DNA of 64,000 bases from Candidatus Kryptoniota bacterium (GTDB lineage Bacteria; Bacteroidota; Ignavibacteria; Kryptoniales; JAKASW01), in NCBI GenBank assembly GCA_036567965.1, contig DATCTN010000016.1, positions 114,153 through 178,152 on the forward strand, read 5' to 3'. Shown one piece after another: positions 28,278-36,634 of the stretch; position 1 is the stretch's first letter, and each line of letters begins with the position of its first letter. Both the position numbers and the translations under genes were made by a program. The notes under the pieces are model-generated. The model saw only the letters and a program-made list of their open reading frames with translations, was not told where the DNA came from and did not search any database.

Positions 28278-28992
28278 TTGACTGACGGGAAGTCGTATCG
28301 TGTTCTGAACTCACGCTCTTCTAAACCTGGGGGAAGTTTTCTCCGAAAAAAATGTATCGGGACAGTGACCAGGACGGAGTAGAACTCACACCTCTCTCCA
28401 GAGAGCCACTTTATTAATCAAGGTCTTGCCAATATTGGACTGCGGCACGTTGAAACTAGTATTGATCGCAACCGACTTCACTGCGGCTTCGAAATTGGTC
28501 AAACGGGTAAATGAGTCATCTTACAATCGGAATTGTTATGTTGACTCGAGGAATATGTCAAGAACGGCAGGCGAACGGATCGCTATTATAGAGGCGCATT
28601 GAGTTGAGAGCCAAAAACGAAATGGTAAGCAGCATGTATTGAAGCCCATAATCGGGCGGCGTTGAACGATCCTCCGATGGATCAGGTCACTCGCTCGGCA
28701 AATCCTGTATTTTTGGACGATGATCGCCGGAAATGTTGATGACACGTTCTTGAGTGTGTTCTGTAGCCACTTCATTTTGAATTTAGATGAAAAAAGGACT
28801 TGCGTTCTAGGCTGAAGTTTTGTAGACTAAGATCGTTGGGAAAAGGTAACTAGTTCAGGCGGTGCTGCAGGAATGTATGTCAGTTATGGCGTTGTGTCCT
28901 TTTATTGTTCCCGAAATCAGGGCATCGGGAATTTGGACATACCTTTGATTTCTCCCCAAACAACAAATCCCTAAAACAGTAAAGGAGCAAAA
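28278..28992. other. 715-base intergenic region, no recognisable gene
   Basis: This is one of the two longest non-coding stretches in the window. A frame of about 67 codons without start is open near 28390-28600 on the plus strand, and one of 79 codons on the minus strand at 28536-28775. Neither resembles a known family. Near the right end, 28940-28947 reads TACCTTTG, an exact match to the Bacteroidota -7 element TAnnTTTG, but I find no matching -33 element at the usual 19-21 base distance. Probably the leader of the T9SS protein gene and a decayed or regulatory region. Confidence 0.35.
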
Positions 28993-31020
28993 ATGAAGAA
29001 GGTCTTACTACTTTTCATTGGCCTGTTGCTGTTGAGTCCGCATGCTAAGGCTCAGGTGTATGCGAACTTCAATACGGCAGGTGACCTACAGGGCTTCAAG
29101 AAATCCAGCGACAGCGACACGTCGCATTACACATTACAGCAGATGACAGATCCTAATAACCCCGCGAATGGTGTGGCTGCAATCAATTTTGCATTCACAA
29201 CGGGCAGCCAGCACGCGCGTCTTGAGTACGACGGACCTGCTGGAGGTTTGGTGCTGCCGGGCGCCGCAGAGTTCCTGACGTACTGGGTATACCTTCCGTC
29301 AACTCAGTCGGTGCCGGACAGTTTCAAGATTGATACTTATGCCATGCCGTCGACGACATGGAACTGGACAGAGGAAGTTCACTACGCGGTAGATGTCCCG
29401 AAGAACAAGTGGTATCCTCTTTCGTTCCCTGTAGCACAGTATGCGGCGGGAAAGGCCGGGTTTGACAGTGCGTTTGCGTACCCGATTGCACAATCTGGCT
29501 TGCAGCTGTATCCAGCCCCACGTGCCGACTCCACCTGGAACGGGACATGGTACACAGACAACGCGGAGATCGACGGCGCCAATCTTCCGGGAGAACAGAT
29601 TGAACAATTCAATTCGACCGGCACGACTGGGCTGTATGCTTATAACCACTGGGGTCCCCACAAGTTCATCGATTCGATCTATCAGCAGGCGACTGTGAAG
29701 ATGGGCAACACTGGTGGTGCTCTTGCAGTGGCGCTGAATCAACAGGGACTGAACGATTGGGATGCAATAGGTCTTGCGAATTCCTACAAGGGCCACGTCA
29801 GTTCGGCCGGCGCGGGCTTCACCGGGTTGGCTCTTACGATGTGGGTCTTCATCCCGAAGGCAGATACAATCTCCGACAGCACTGCGTTTGGTCTCTATTA
29901 CCAGCCGGTTGCTGGCGGCGCGTGGACGTGGACAAACACGGATTATCTCGTAAAGAACATGCCAAGAGATATCTGGTATCCGTTGTCGGTTCCGATTCTT
30001 GCACTCAGCATTTCGGATTCGGCAGGTCATTACCTACCCGGAACTAACGACATAGGAGATTTCGGTATCCAGTTCCACTATAACGGGGATACTGCGCACG
30101 TTGCGAAGGGTGTAGTGTATGTCGACAACATTCAGATCGTCAGCTCGGCGGCGACTCCGCCACCGCCGGTCTGGGCGGCAGCTGATTTCGAAGCAGCCGG
30201 TAGCGGCAAGAACGCCGGACTGCAGGGTTTCTACGTGTCTGGCTCTGCTCCCAATGGCAAGATTGCACGAAAGGCTGATTTCGTCACGAGCAATGGAACC
30301 TATGTACTTGTGGACACCATGAATTTCACTGCGGCACCTCATAAGTCTGGTATTCAGCGCGATAGTCTGCAGCTGGCCGACGCAGCGCTCGATTCGACTG
30401 CACTGTCCGCTTCATTCCAGATTTACCTTCCGAATAAGTTCCCCAACCACGCGGTGGTGAAGTTCTATCTCTCTCGCGGCGCGACTGACAGCGTGGCATT
30501 TGTTGACACCGTCGGCGGCGCAAGCGGAATGCTGAAAGCCAATCAGTGGAACACGATGACGATCAACGTCGACTCGCTTGCGAACGCAGGTAAGATCGAT
30601 CCCACTAAGAAGCATACGGTGGGAGTGGTGATGTATTATCCTGCTCCGTATGACACGACCAAGTGGATTGGTGGAGTACTGTTCGATAATCTTGACATTG
30701 TCGGGCTAACCCAACCACCGCTCGTTGATCTGGGAGTAAAGGGACTCAACGTTGTGAAAGAATACATGCTTTATAACAACTACCCGAATCCCTTCAACCC
30801 GTCAACGATTATTCGTTACGATCTGCCGAAAGACTCGAAAGTCGTGCTGCAGATCTACGACATATTGGGACGCGAGGTAACGACGTTAGTCAATGAGAGA
30901 CAAGGCGCGGGTACTCACGAGGTGTCCTTCAACGCCTCCAGGTACGCTAGCGGCGTGTACTTCTACAAATTGACAGCTGGCACCTATTCCAAAGTCCAGC
31001 GGATGATGCTGATAAAGTAA
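28993..31020 (+). CDS. T9SS-exported protein with three tandem jelly-roll domains, no catalytic domain
   Basis: The 675-residue protein has a signal peptide (1-21, ending K-A-Q) and AAAGGAG before ATG 28993. Three consecutive domains of about 180-190 residues each show the same plan: an opening N-F or D-F segment, a middle strand with T-Y-W-V-Y-L-P, M-W-V-F-I-P or F-Q-I-Y-L-P, and a closing Y-T-D-N, Y-V-D-N or F-D-N-L. This resembles CBM11/galactose-binding-like jelly rolls. Residues of about 595-675 are a T9SS sorting domain (Y-P-N-P-F-N-P, G-V-Y-F-Y-K-L). No glycosidase motif is visible. A role as a multivalent glycan-binding surface protein feeding the adjacent TonB receptor is inferred. 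Confidence 0.75.
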   Translation: MKKVLLLFIGLLLLSPHAKAQVYANFNTAGDLQGFKKSSDSDTSHYTLQQMTDPNNPANGVAAINFAFTTGSQHARLEYDGPAGGLVLPGAAEFLTYWVYLPSTQSVPDSFKIDTYAMPSTTWNWTEEVHYAVDVPKNKWYPLSFPVAQYAAGKAGFDSAFAYPIAQSGLQLYPAPRADSTWNGTWYTDNAEIDGANLPGEQIEQFNSTGTTGLYAYNHWGPHKFIDSIYQQATVKMGNTGGALAVALNQQGLNDWDAIGLANSYKGHVSSAGAGFTGLALTMWVFIPKADTISDSTAFGLYYQPVAGGAWTWTNTDYLVKNMPRDIWYPLSVPILALSISDSAGHYLPGTNDIGDFGIQFHYNGDTAHVAKGVVYVDNIQIVSSAATPPPPVWAAADFEAAGSGKNAGLQGFYVSGSAPNGKIARKADFVTSNGTYVLVDTMNFTAAPHKSGIQRDSLQLADAALDSTALSASFQIYLPNKFPNHAVVKFYLSRGATDSVAFVDTVGGASGMLKANQWNTMTINVDSLANAGKIDPTKKHTVGVVMYYPAPYDTTKWIGGVLFDNLDIVGLTQPPLVDLGVKGLNVVKEYMLYNNYPNPFNPSTIIRYDLPKDSKVVLQIYDILGREVTTLVNERQGAGTHEVSFNASRYASGVYFYKLTAGTYSKVQRMMLIK

Positions 31021-31034
31021 GCTGTTCCATATTG

Positions 31035-31070
31035 AGAGGCGGAACCCAAAGTGGTTCCGCCTCTTTATTT
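31035..31070 (+). terminator. Rho-independent terminator
   Basis: A perfect 12-base stem (AGAGGCGGAACC / GGTTCCGCCTCT) with a six-base loop is followed by TTTATTT. It begins 15 bases after the stop of the triple jelly-roll gene. It should end that transcript and separate it from the TonB receptor gene. Confidence 0.85.
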
Positions 31071-31363
31071 CTGTGGCGTTCAAATTTGTGGTTGCCGGAC
31101 TTTGAAGGAGGAATGCGATCTGCCGCTCAGTTCGATCTTGACGGATGATCGAAGGTCTCACGGTCTTTGCGTCAAGAAAATGGAGATGCGGCGTCCCGGG
31201 CGCGGATGGCGGTTTGCGCCCAGCCAGATGACGTAGGGAGTGGTCAGAAGAAGCTTTCACCTGCATTTTACGGGCACCCACTATAATTCCGAAGAGATGA
31301 AGCAATCGCTTAAACGATATTTGCCAGGCCGAAGTGGATTGATTTAAAAGCAGGGAGAAAGTT
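31071..31363. other. Leader region of the TonB receptor gene
   Basis: Between the terminator and the receptor ATG there are 293 bases without a credible gene. An 11-codon frame at 31113 follows AAGGAGG but with only a one-base gap, so translation is doubtful. A GC-rich inverted repeat (GGGCGC 31198-31203 / GCGCCC 31216-31221) could form a leader hairpin. A TATAAT-like hexamer is at 31283-31288 without a matching -35 element. Confidence 0.35.
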
Positions 31364-34300
31364 ATGTCATCAAGTGGCTTTCGGATTTTATTCAGAAGTT
31401 TAGCAGCCTTGAGTGTCTTCTTCGTTGTTTCATCCCAAACGCTCATGGCCGCAGGCACAGGCACAGTCAGGGGACGGGTGTTTGACAAGGACACAAAGGA
31501 TCCGCTGCCGGGAGCGACGATCATGGTCAAAGGAACCAGCATCGGTGCAGCGTCGGATCTCAACGGCCGTTATATAATTCGAAATGCTCCGTCCGGTCAG
31601 CAGACACTCACCATTTCCTATATCGGGTATAACTCTACAACCATCGATCTAAATCTTCCGGATAACGGAGACATTGAACAGGACATATACCTGGAAGCAA
31701 AGGCAATCACCGGGCAAACTGTGGTGGTTACTGCACAGGCCGAGGGACAGGTTCAGGCCGTGAACCAGCAGCTCTCGTCCAACTCAATAGTCAATGTTGT
31801 ATCGGCGAAGAAGATTCAGGAACTCCCCGACTTCAATGCCGCAGAAGCTCTCGGACGCTTGCCCGGCATTTCGGTAACTAGAAGCTCCGGTGAAGCTGAC
31901 AAGATAGTGATAAGAGGACTTGCCCCACAGTTCAACACAGTGGCGATCAACGGCGTTACACTCGGAGCCACCGACAGCACAAACAGAAGTGTAGACCTGA
32001 ATCAGATAAACCCGAACATGATCAAGACAATCGAGGTTTATAAGGATATCACTCCCGATATGGACGCGGAGGCAATTGGCGGCTACGTCAACATGGAACT
32101 AAACGACGCTCCATCGGGATTGCATACAGACCTGCTGTGGCAGTCGGGTTACAACAAGTTCAGAAGCAAGTACAGCAACTATAAAGTATCCGGATCGGTC
32201 AGCGACAGGTTCTTCGGTGATCAGCTGGGCGCATATCTCCTGTTGAGCGCCGAGCAAGTGGACCGAAGCTCAGATCAACTGAGCGCGGGCTATCAGGTTA
32301 TCGGCGCCGGCGCACAGGAACAGGTGCGTGTCGGCAACCTTTTACTTAACAGGCACTACGAATCACGAAACAGGGTCAGCGGCAACCTTTTGATGGATTA
32401 CAGGCTACCGAATGGAAGGATCGTTCTCTCAAGTTTCTTCGGACGACTTAATCCGCGGACTTCCGATTACTCGCTTAATTATTATCCTCCATGGAACAAC
32501 GCGGGATGGCAAGTGTACAACGTTTCTGGCGGTGTGAGCACGAACGACTTGATGACAAATTCACTGGAAGGCCAGTATGATCTCGGCTTCCTCCAATTTG
32601 ACGTCGGTGCCGCTAACGACTATGTTTGGAACCGGACCCCGTCTGCCCCCTATATACAGTTTCTTCAGACGAACGGTTGGTCTCCTACATTAAACGCCGT
32701 CATCGGCGCGGGTATGTCGCCGCAAACACTTGTGACCTACTCCGTCCCTAAAGATTCCAATATTGCACTGGCAGGATTGGGCAACCAGGTTCTCTCATTT
32801 AAGAACACCAACCAGGCTTACCAGGCGAACGTGAAAATCCCGTTCGTGATTACGTCCGACGCATCAGGGTTCTTCAAGTTCGGAGGAAAATACACAGACA
32901 TCAAACGCGTGAACGATGATACCAGATATTACGCTGACGCGTATTACGGTGGTAGCCAGGATGTGATAAACGATATCAAACGGCTTTACCCGACACTCAT
33001 AATGGCTCCATTAGGCGGTGCCTCAGGTGGTAATATTTCAGCTCTCAATTTTACAAATCCCGACCCGACTGTCTGGGAAAATTTTCTCCCAGACCAACAT
33101 GTCGGAGATCTCAATTGGACGTCGACGCTGGGCTACCCAAATCAGGTCAGGATGTCGCTCTTTGACGACAAAACGAATCCAAGTACGGTTGTACAGAACC
33201 AGATTGCACCCGTCAACGGTGCTGAGGGACTGTACCTGAACGACTATACTTACCTCGAAAAATTAAGTGCCGGCTATGGAATGGCAGAGCTCGACCTCGG
33301 GCAGCAGTTCATGGTTGTCGGAGGTGTGCGTTATGAAAACGATGCGAATAATATAACGGCGTATGCCGTGAAACAGCAGAGCGTGCGTCAGGTTGCGTTC
33401 AATCAGGACACGATCAATGCGGTGACAACCAACCACTTTCTTCTCCCGATGGTTCAGGCTAAGTACAAGATCACGGATTGGCTTGATGTTCGTTACGCAT
33501 ATACACAGACGCTTGGTCGCCCTGACTTCACTGCTATGATTCCGAGAGTCTACATCAGCAGCAACGGTGGGTACGGTTCACTCGGCAATCCGTTCCTCGT
33601 CCCGGCCCGCGCATACAATCACGATGTGATCTTGTCATTTTACAGCAACTCGATTGGACTGTTTACTCTGGATGGTTTCTATAAGCAGATTAATGGATTC
33701 ATTTATCAGAGAGGCTACCCGTTGCTCGTTCATCCGCCCGTTGCGTTTGATTCGACGACCTCTACTGTAGGTGGATATACTCTTCTCCAACTGGGATTCG
33801 CTCCGGGCGGCGCGACCATCAATGACTGGGTGAACAATCCGCACCCCGCCTACCTGCGTGGAGTGGAGACAGACTTCGAGCATCGCTTCTGGTATCTCCC
33901 CGCGCCGCTTAACGGTTTGGTCCTGGGAGTCAACTACACTCATATCTGGTCGAATACCCTTTATCCGATAATCAGATCGAAATCTGTCGGAAAGTCTGTG
34001 ATTATTCTTCCGGATTCTGAATATGCCGGGCGATTGGTGCAACAGCCAACGGACATATTCAACGGTTCGATCGGTTATGATCTTGGAGGATTTTCGGCGC
34101 GTGTATCATTCATTTACCAGGGCGCAGTCCTGACCGCGGTCAATTCTGATGTAAATAACAATTATCAGAACCAGTCTTATTTCAGGGCCGACGCTGCTGT
34201 CAGATACTTGCTCCAACCCGGCTCCATCTTGCCGGGACTGCAGTTCTATCTCAATCTCAATAATCTGACTGCGAGACCCGACGAATCTAATCAGGTGACG

Positions 34301-34369
34301 AAGGGTTTCATATCGTACGAGAACTTCTATGGCTTTACCGCCGATCTCGGAGTGAGATACACACTTTGA
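31364..34369 (+). CDS. TonB-dependent receptor with N-terminal carboxypeptidase-regulatory-like domain
   Basis: This 1001-residue outer-membrane protein has a signal peptide (about 1-30) and a carboxypeptidase-regulatory-like beta domain (33-112: G-T-V-R-G-R-V-F through I-S-Y-I-G-Y). A TonB-box-like V-V-V-T-A is at 120-124, followed by the plug (L-P-G-I-S-V-T-R, V-I-R-G-L) and a 22-strand-type barrel. The plug segment T-P-D-M-D-A-E-A-I-G-G is typical of the Xanthomonas/Caulobacter carbohydrate-uptake (TIGR01782-like) receptor group rather than of classical SusC. No SusD-like gene is next to it. The flanking genes encode T9SS surface proteins. It presumably imports oligosaccharides released by the enzymes of this locus. 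Confidence 0.9.
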   Translation: MSSSGFRILFRSLAALSVFFVVSSQTLMAAGTGTVRGRVFDKDTKDPLPGATIMVKGTSIGAASDLNGRYIIRNAPSGQQTLTISYIGYNSTTIDLNLPDNGDIEQDIYLEAKAITGQTVVVTAQAEGQVQAVNQQLSSNSIVNVVSAKKIQELPDFNAAEALGRLPGISVTRSSGEADKIVIRGLAPQFNTVAINGVTLGATDSTNRSVDLNQINPNMIKTIEVYKDITPDMDAEAIGGYVNMELNDAPSGLHTDLLWQSGYNKFRSKYSNYKVSGSVSDRFFGDQLGAYLLLSAEQVDRSSDQLSAGYQVIGAGAQEQVRVGNLLLNRHYESRNRVSGNLLMDYRLPNGRIVLSSFFGRLNPRTSDYSLNYYPPWNNAGWQVYNVSGGVSTNDLMTNSLEGQYDLGFLQFDVGAANDYVWNRTPSAPYIQFLQTNGWSPTLNAVIGAGMSPQTLVTYSVPKDSNIALAGLGNQVLSFKNTNQAYQANVKIPFVITSDASGFFKFGGKYTDIKRVNDDTRYYADAYYGGSQDVINDIKRLYPTLIMAPLGGASGGNISALNFTNPDPTVWENFLPDQHVGDLNWTSTLGYPNQVRMSLFDDKTNPSTVVQNQIAPVNGAEGLYLNDYTYLEKLSAGYGMAELDLGQQFMVVGGVRYENDANNITAYAVKQQSVRQVAFNQDTINAVTTNHFLLPMVQAKYKITDWLDVRYAYTQTLGRPDFTAMIPRVYISSNGGYGSLGNPFLVPARAYNHDVILSFYSNSIGLFTLDGFYKQINGFIYQRGYPLLVHPPVAFDSTTSTVGGYTLLQLGFAPGGATINDWVNNPHPAYLRGVETDFEHRFWYLPAPLNGLVLGVNYTHIWSNTLYPIIRSKSVGKSVIILPDSEYAGRLVQQPTDIFNGSIGYDLGGFSARVSFIYQGAVLTAVNSDVNNNYQNQSYFRADAAVRYLLQPGSILPGLQFYLNLNNLTARPDESNQVTKGFISYENFYGFTADLGVRYTL

Positions 34370-34406
34370 CAAATTTGAGTTGATGAATCGCGTGACAATC
34401 GTGTGG

Positions 34407-34427
34407 TCCGGCGGAAACCCCGCCGGA
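34407..34427 (+). terminator. Short GC-rich hairpin after TonB receptor gene
   Basis: A perfect 8-base stem (TCCGGCGG / CCGCCGGA) with a five-base loop sits 38 bases after the receptor stop. Only a weak pyrimidine stretch follows, so termination here may be partial. Confidence 0.45.
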
Positions 34428-34446
34428 TACCTCTCCGATTGTTGCT

Positions 34447-34478
34447 GTTGACAAATCAAAAAAAAAGAATCATCTTTG
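34447..34478 (+). promoter_or_regulatory. Bacteroidota-type promoter candidate upstream of beta-helix T9SS gene
   Basis: GTTG at 34447-34450 is followed by 20 A-rich bases and then CATCTTTG at 34471-34478. This agrees with the Bacteroidota sigma-ABfr pattern (TTTG, 19-21 bases, TAnnTTTG) except at the first base of each element. Transcription would begin near 34485, about 95 bases before the start codon. Confidence 0.4.
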
Positions 34479-34580
34479 TGATGATCTTAATGGAAGGAGG
34501 GATGGACGGGGCAGAATTAGATTGAGGTTCAGCTTGAACTGTTTGTTTGATAAATCACTAAACAATCAGAAGGAGAAAAG

Positions 34581-36413
34581 ATGAAGAAGTTCATTTCCAT
34601 TTTAGCACTGGGACTATTCATTGTTCCAATCAGCCTTCAGGCACAGTGGACTGCTAACGTCACGCATGGAGACACGACGTATGTGGCGGCGGTCGACAAC
34701 ACCATGGCACCGGTGAACGACGCCCTTTCAAGCGCAATTATGGGCGACACCACCGCTGCCGGCGCGCGCGTCGATGCCAACAGGGTCTACGTATTGGAAC
34801 GTGGCATGACGTATTTCAATACGATCCACATCGCGAGCACCGGTTACCATCTGATGATCGTTGGACAACCTGCTACGGCGGACTCAACCCTGCCGGTAAT
34901 CCAGCTTGCGCCGAATCAAAGTGCAAACTATGATGATCGCGTGATCGATGCGTACGGCGACATGACGTTGAAGTATGTTTGGATCCTTGCATGGCACACA
35001 GGCGGCGGAGAAATCTGGCAGCCCGTTTATGAAGAATCCAACAATACCAACATCTGGATCGACCATTGCGTGTTTGAGTGGTCACAGGGTCCGTTCATTT
35101 GCATCCAGGGCAGCGGAACGAACACACATCTGACAAATGACCTGTTCCGTAATTCGATCGACCCGGGTCAGTGGTGGGCCGGAAGAGTAATCTATCACAT
35201 CCCCGGCGTCACTGTCGACTCGTTGATCGAAGTCAACAACACCGCCGAGAACGTCGGATTCGGCTGGCTGCAAACCCAGAACGACTCGATGGCGTACTAT
35301 TTGTGCGATCATAACACCATGGTCAACTGCGCAAAGTTCGTGTGGCTCGGACACAACTTCCACGAGGCGTATTTCGGAAACAACCTTGTCGTAAACGGCC
35401 ACTTCACTGGCGAACGCTTCAACGACAGACCCGGTCAGGATCCCGATGGACTGATTTACGGACAGGGTCTTGGTCTCGACACGCTCGTAATCGGTGGCGT
35501 GACAACGAATTCGTCTGATCCCGAAGAACTCGCCCGCATCGTCCACTACGAGAACAACGCCACTTACCTGGACACAACGTTCTTGTATCCGTTCTATGCG
35601 GCGTACAACGATACGGTAACTACTGGGCTTCACGGCCTGATCCAGGCTGAGCCGATCATGAATGCGCGTACTGCAAGCATGTTCACTTGGCATCCGCACT
35701 TCATCTATAAGAATAATCTCGAGGATGCGTCTGGCACACCGTCAAGTGATCCTTCGAACACACCGACCGAATACCTCGGGATCAATCCTGGCTTTACAAA
35801 ACCGATGACGAACGGCCCGGATATGCTGACCTGGTTGACAGCCATGTTCCACGGTGCCAGCGACGGCTACTGGGGCTATGATCCCGATAGCTTGCAGCAT
35901 CCCGGCATCGACGTTGCTCAGAACCTGACATACCAGTACTCGAACTCCTCGGGCACGACGTATCCGAGCTTCAACGATGATTCATATCCGACAAGCTCCC
36001 CTCTGTACACCGGCGGCGTCGGCGGATACCCGATTGGCGATTTGAACTGGTTCCCAACAAAGATTGCTGCGTACAATGCGGCAGGCGGCTGGGCATCAGT
36101 CGACCAGCCTCTCCTCGCGATCAGGGAAGTTCCGAATAAGGTAGTCCCGAGCAATTACACCCTCGGCCAGAACTATCCGAATCCATTCAACCCAGCAACT
36201 CAGATCAACTACTCCGTACCTCAGAAGAGTTATGTGACGTTGAAGATATTCAATGTTCTCGGCCAGGAAGTTGCAACGGTGTTCTCCGGCGTATTAACGG
36301 CCGGCAACTATGTTGCGACCTTTGACGGAAGCAAGCTCGCCAGCGGCGTGTACTTCTATCGCCTGCAGGCCGGCAGCGTCTCCATCGCGAAGAAAATGAT
36401 CCTGATGAAGTAA
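34581..36413 (+). CDS. T9SS-exported parallel beta-helix protein (pectate lyase-like)
   Basis: The 610-residue protein has a signal peptide (1-21, ending L-Q-A-Q) and GAAGGAG before ATG 34581. Residues of about 25-480 look like a right-handed beta-helix: short repeated strand/turn units with Asn ladders, for example N-T-N-I-W-I-D-H-C-V-F followed by G-P-F-I-C-I-Q-G-S-G. W-I-D-H recalls the v-W-i-D-H motif of PL1 pectate lyases. The C-terminus (about 530-610) is a T9SS sorting domain (Y-P-N-P-F-N-P, G-V-Y-F-Y-R-L). I cannot locate a certain catalytic site, so a polysaccharide lyase, hydrolase or adhesin role remains open. It follows the TonB receptor, in the position where SusD would be expected. 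Confidence 0.7.
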   Translation: MKKFISILALGLFIVPISLQAQWTANVTHGDTTYVAAVDNTMAPVNDALSSAIMGDTTAAGARVDANRVYVLERGMTYFNTIHIASTGYHLMIVGQPATADSTLPVIQLAPNQSANYDDRVIDAYGDMTLKYVWILAWHTGGGEIWQPVYEESNNTNIWIDHCVFEWSQGPFICIQGSGTNTHLTNDLFRNSIDPGQWWAGRVIYHIPGVTVDSLIEVNNTAENVGFGWLQTQNDSMAYYLCDHNTMVNCAKFVWLGHNFHEAYFGNNLVVNGHFTGERFNDRPGQDPDGLIYGQGLGLDTLVIGGVTTNSSDPEELARIVHYENNATYLDTTFLYPFYAAYNDTVTTGLHGLIQAEPIMNARTASMFTWHPHFIYKNNLEDASGTPSSDPSNTPTEYLGINPGFTKPMTNGPDMLTWLTAMFHGASDGYWGYDPDSLQHPGIDVAQNLTYQYSNSSGTTYPSFNDDSYPTSSPLYTGGVGGYPIGDLNWFPTKIAAYNAAGGWASVDQPLLAIREVPNKVVPSNYTLGQNYPNPFNPATQINYSVPQKSYVTLKIFNVLGQEVATVFSGVLTAGNYVATFDGSKLASGVYFYRLQAGSVSIAKKMILMK

Positions 36414-36473
36414 TCAGATTCGCGAAGATTGGTTTTCGTCCAATGTAAATTTGGCCGAAATATTTTCCTCAAT

Positions 36474-36508
36474 GGAGCCGGAGGACGCCGAGTCTTCCGG
36501 CTCCTTTT
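36474..36508 (+). terminator. Rho-independent terminator
   Basis: A 13-base stem (GGAGCCGGAGGAC / GTCTTCCGGCTCC, one G-T pair) with a five-base loop is followed by TTTT. It lies 60 bases after the beta-helix gene and should close the receptor/beta-helix transcript. Confidence 0.85.
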
Positions 36509-36634
36509 GTTGAATCGGATGTCAATTAACTGATCCATTTTCCCTAAATTGAATTTGAGAGCGGAAGCCGCCGAATCGTGTCGTTGCGCGCTGACTTTCT
36601 CATCCGTTTACTCTAAAACAAGGCGGAGTAGTAG

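Noticed and set aside
28390..28600. A start-less open frame of about 67 codons on the plus strand
   Set aside because: Its length is within chance for this GC content and I recognise no motif.
31113..31148. An 11-codon leader peptide behind AAGGAGG
   Set aside because: The ribosome-binding site is only one base from the ATG, too close for initiation, and the peptide shows no regulatory codon pattern.
30886..31563. A 225-codon minus-strand frame over the terminator and TonB leader
   Set aside because: It crosses a strong terminator, overlaps two solid genes in antisense, and resembles nothing.
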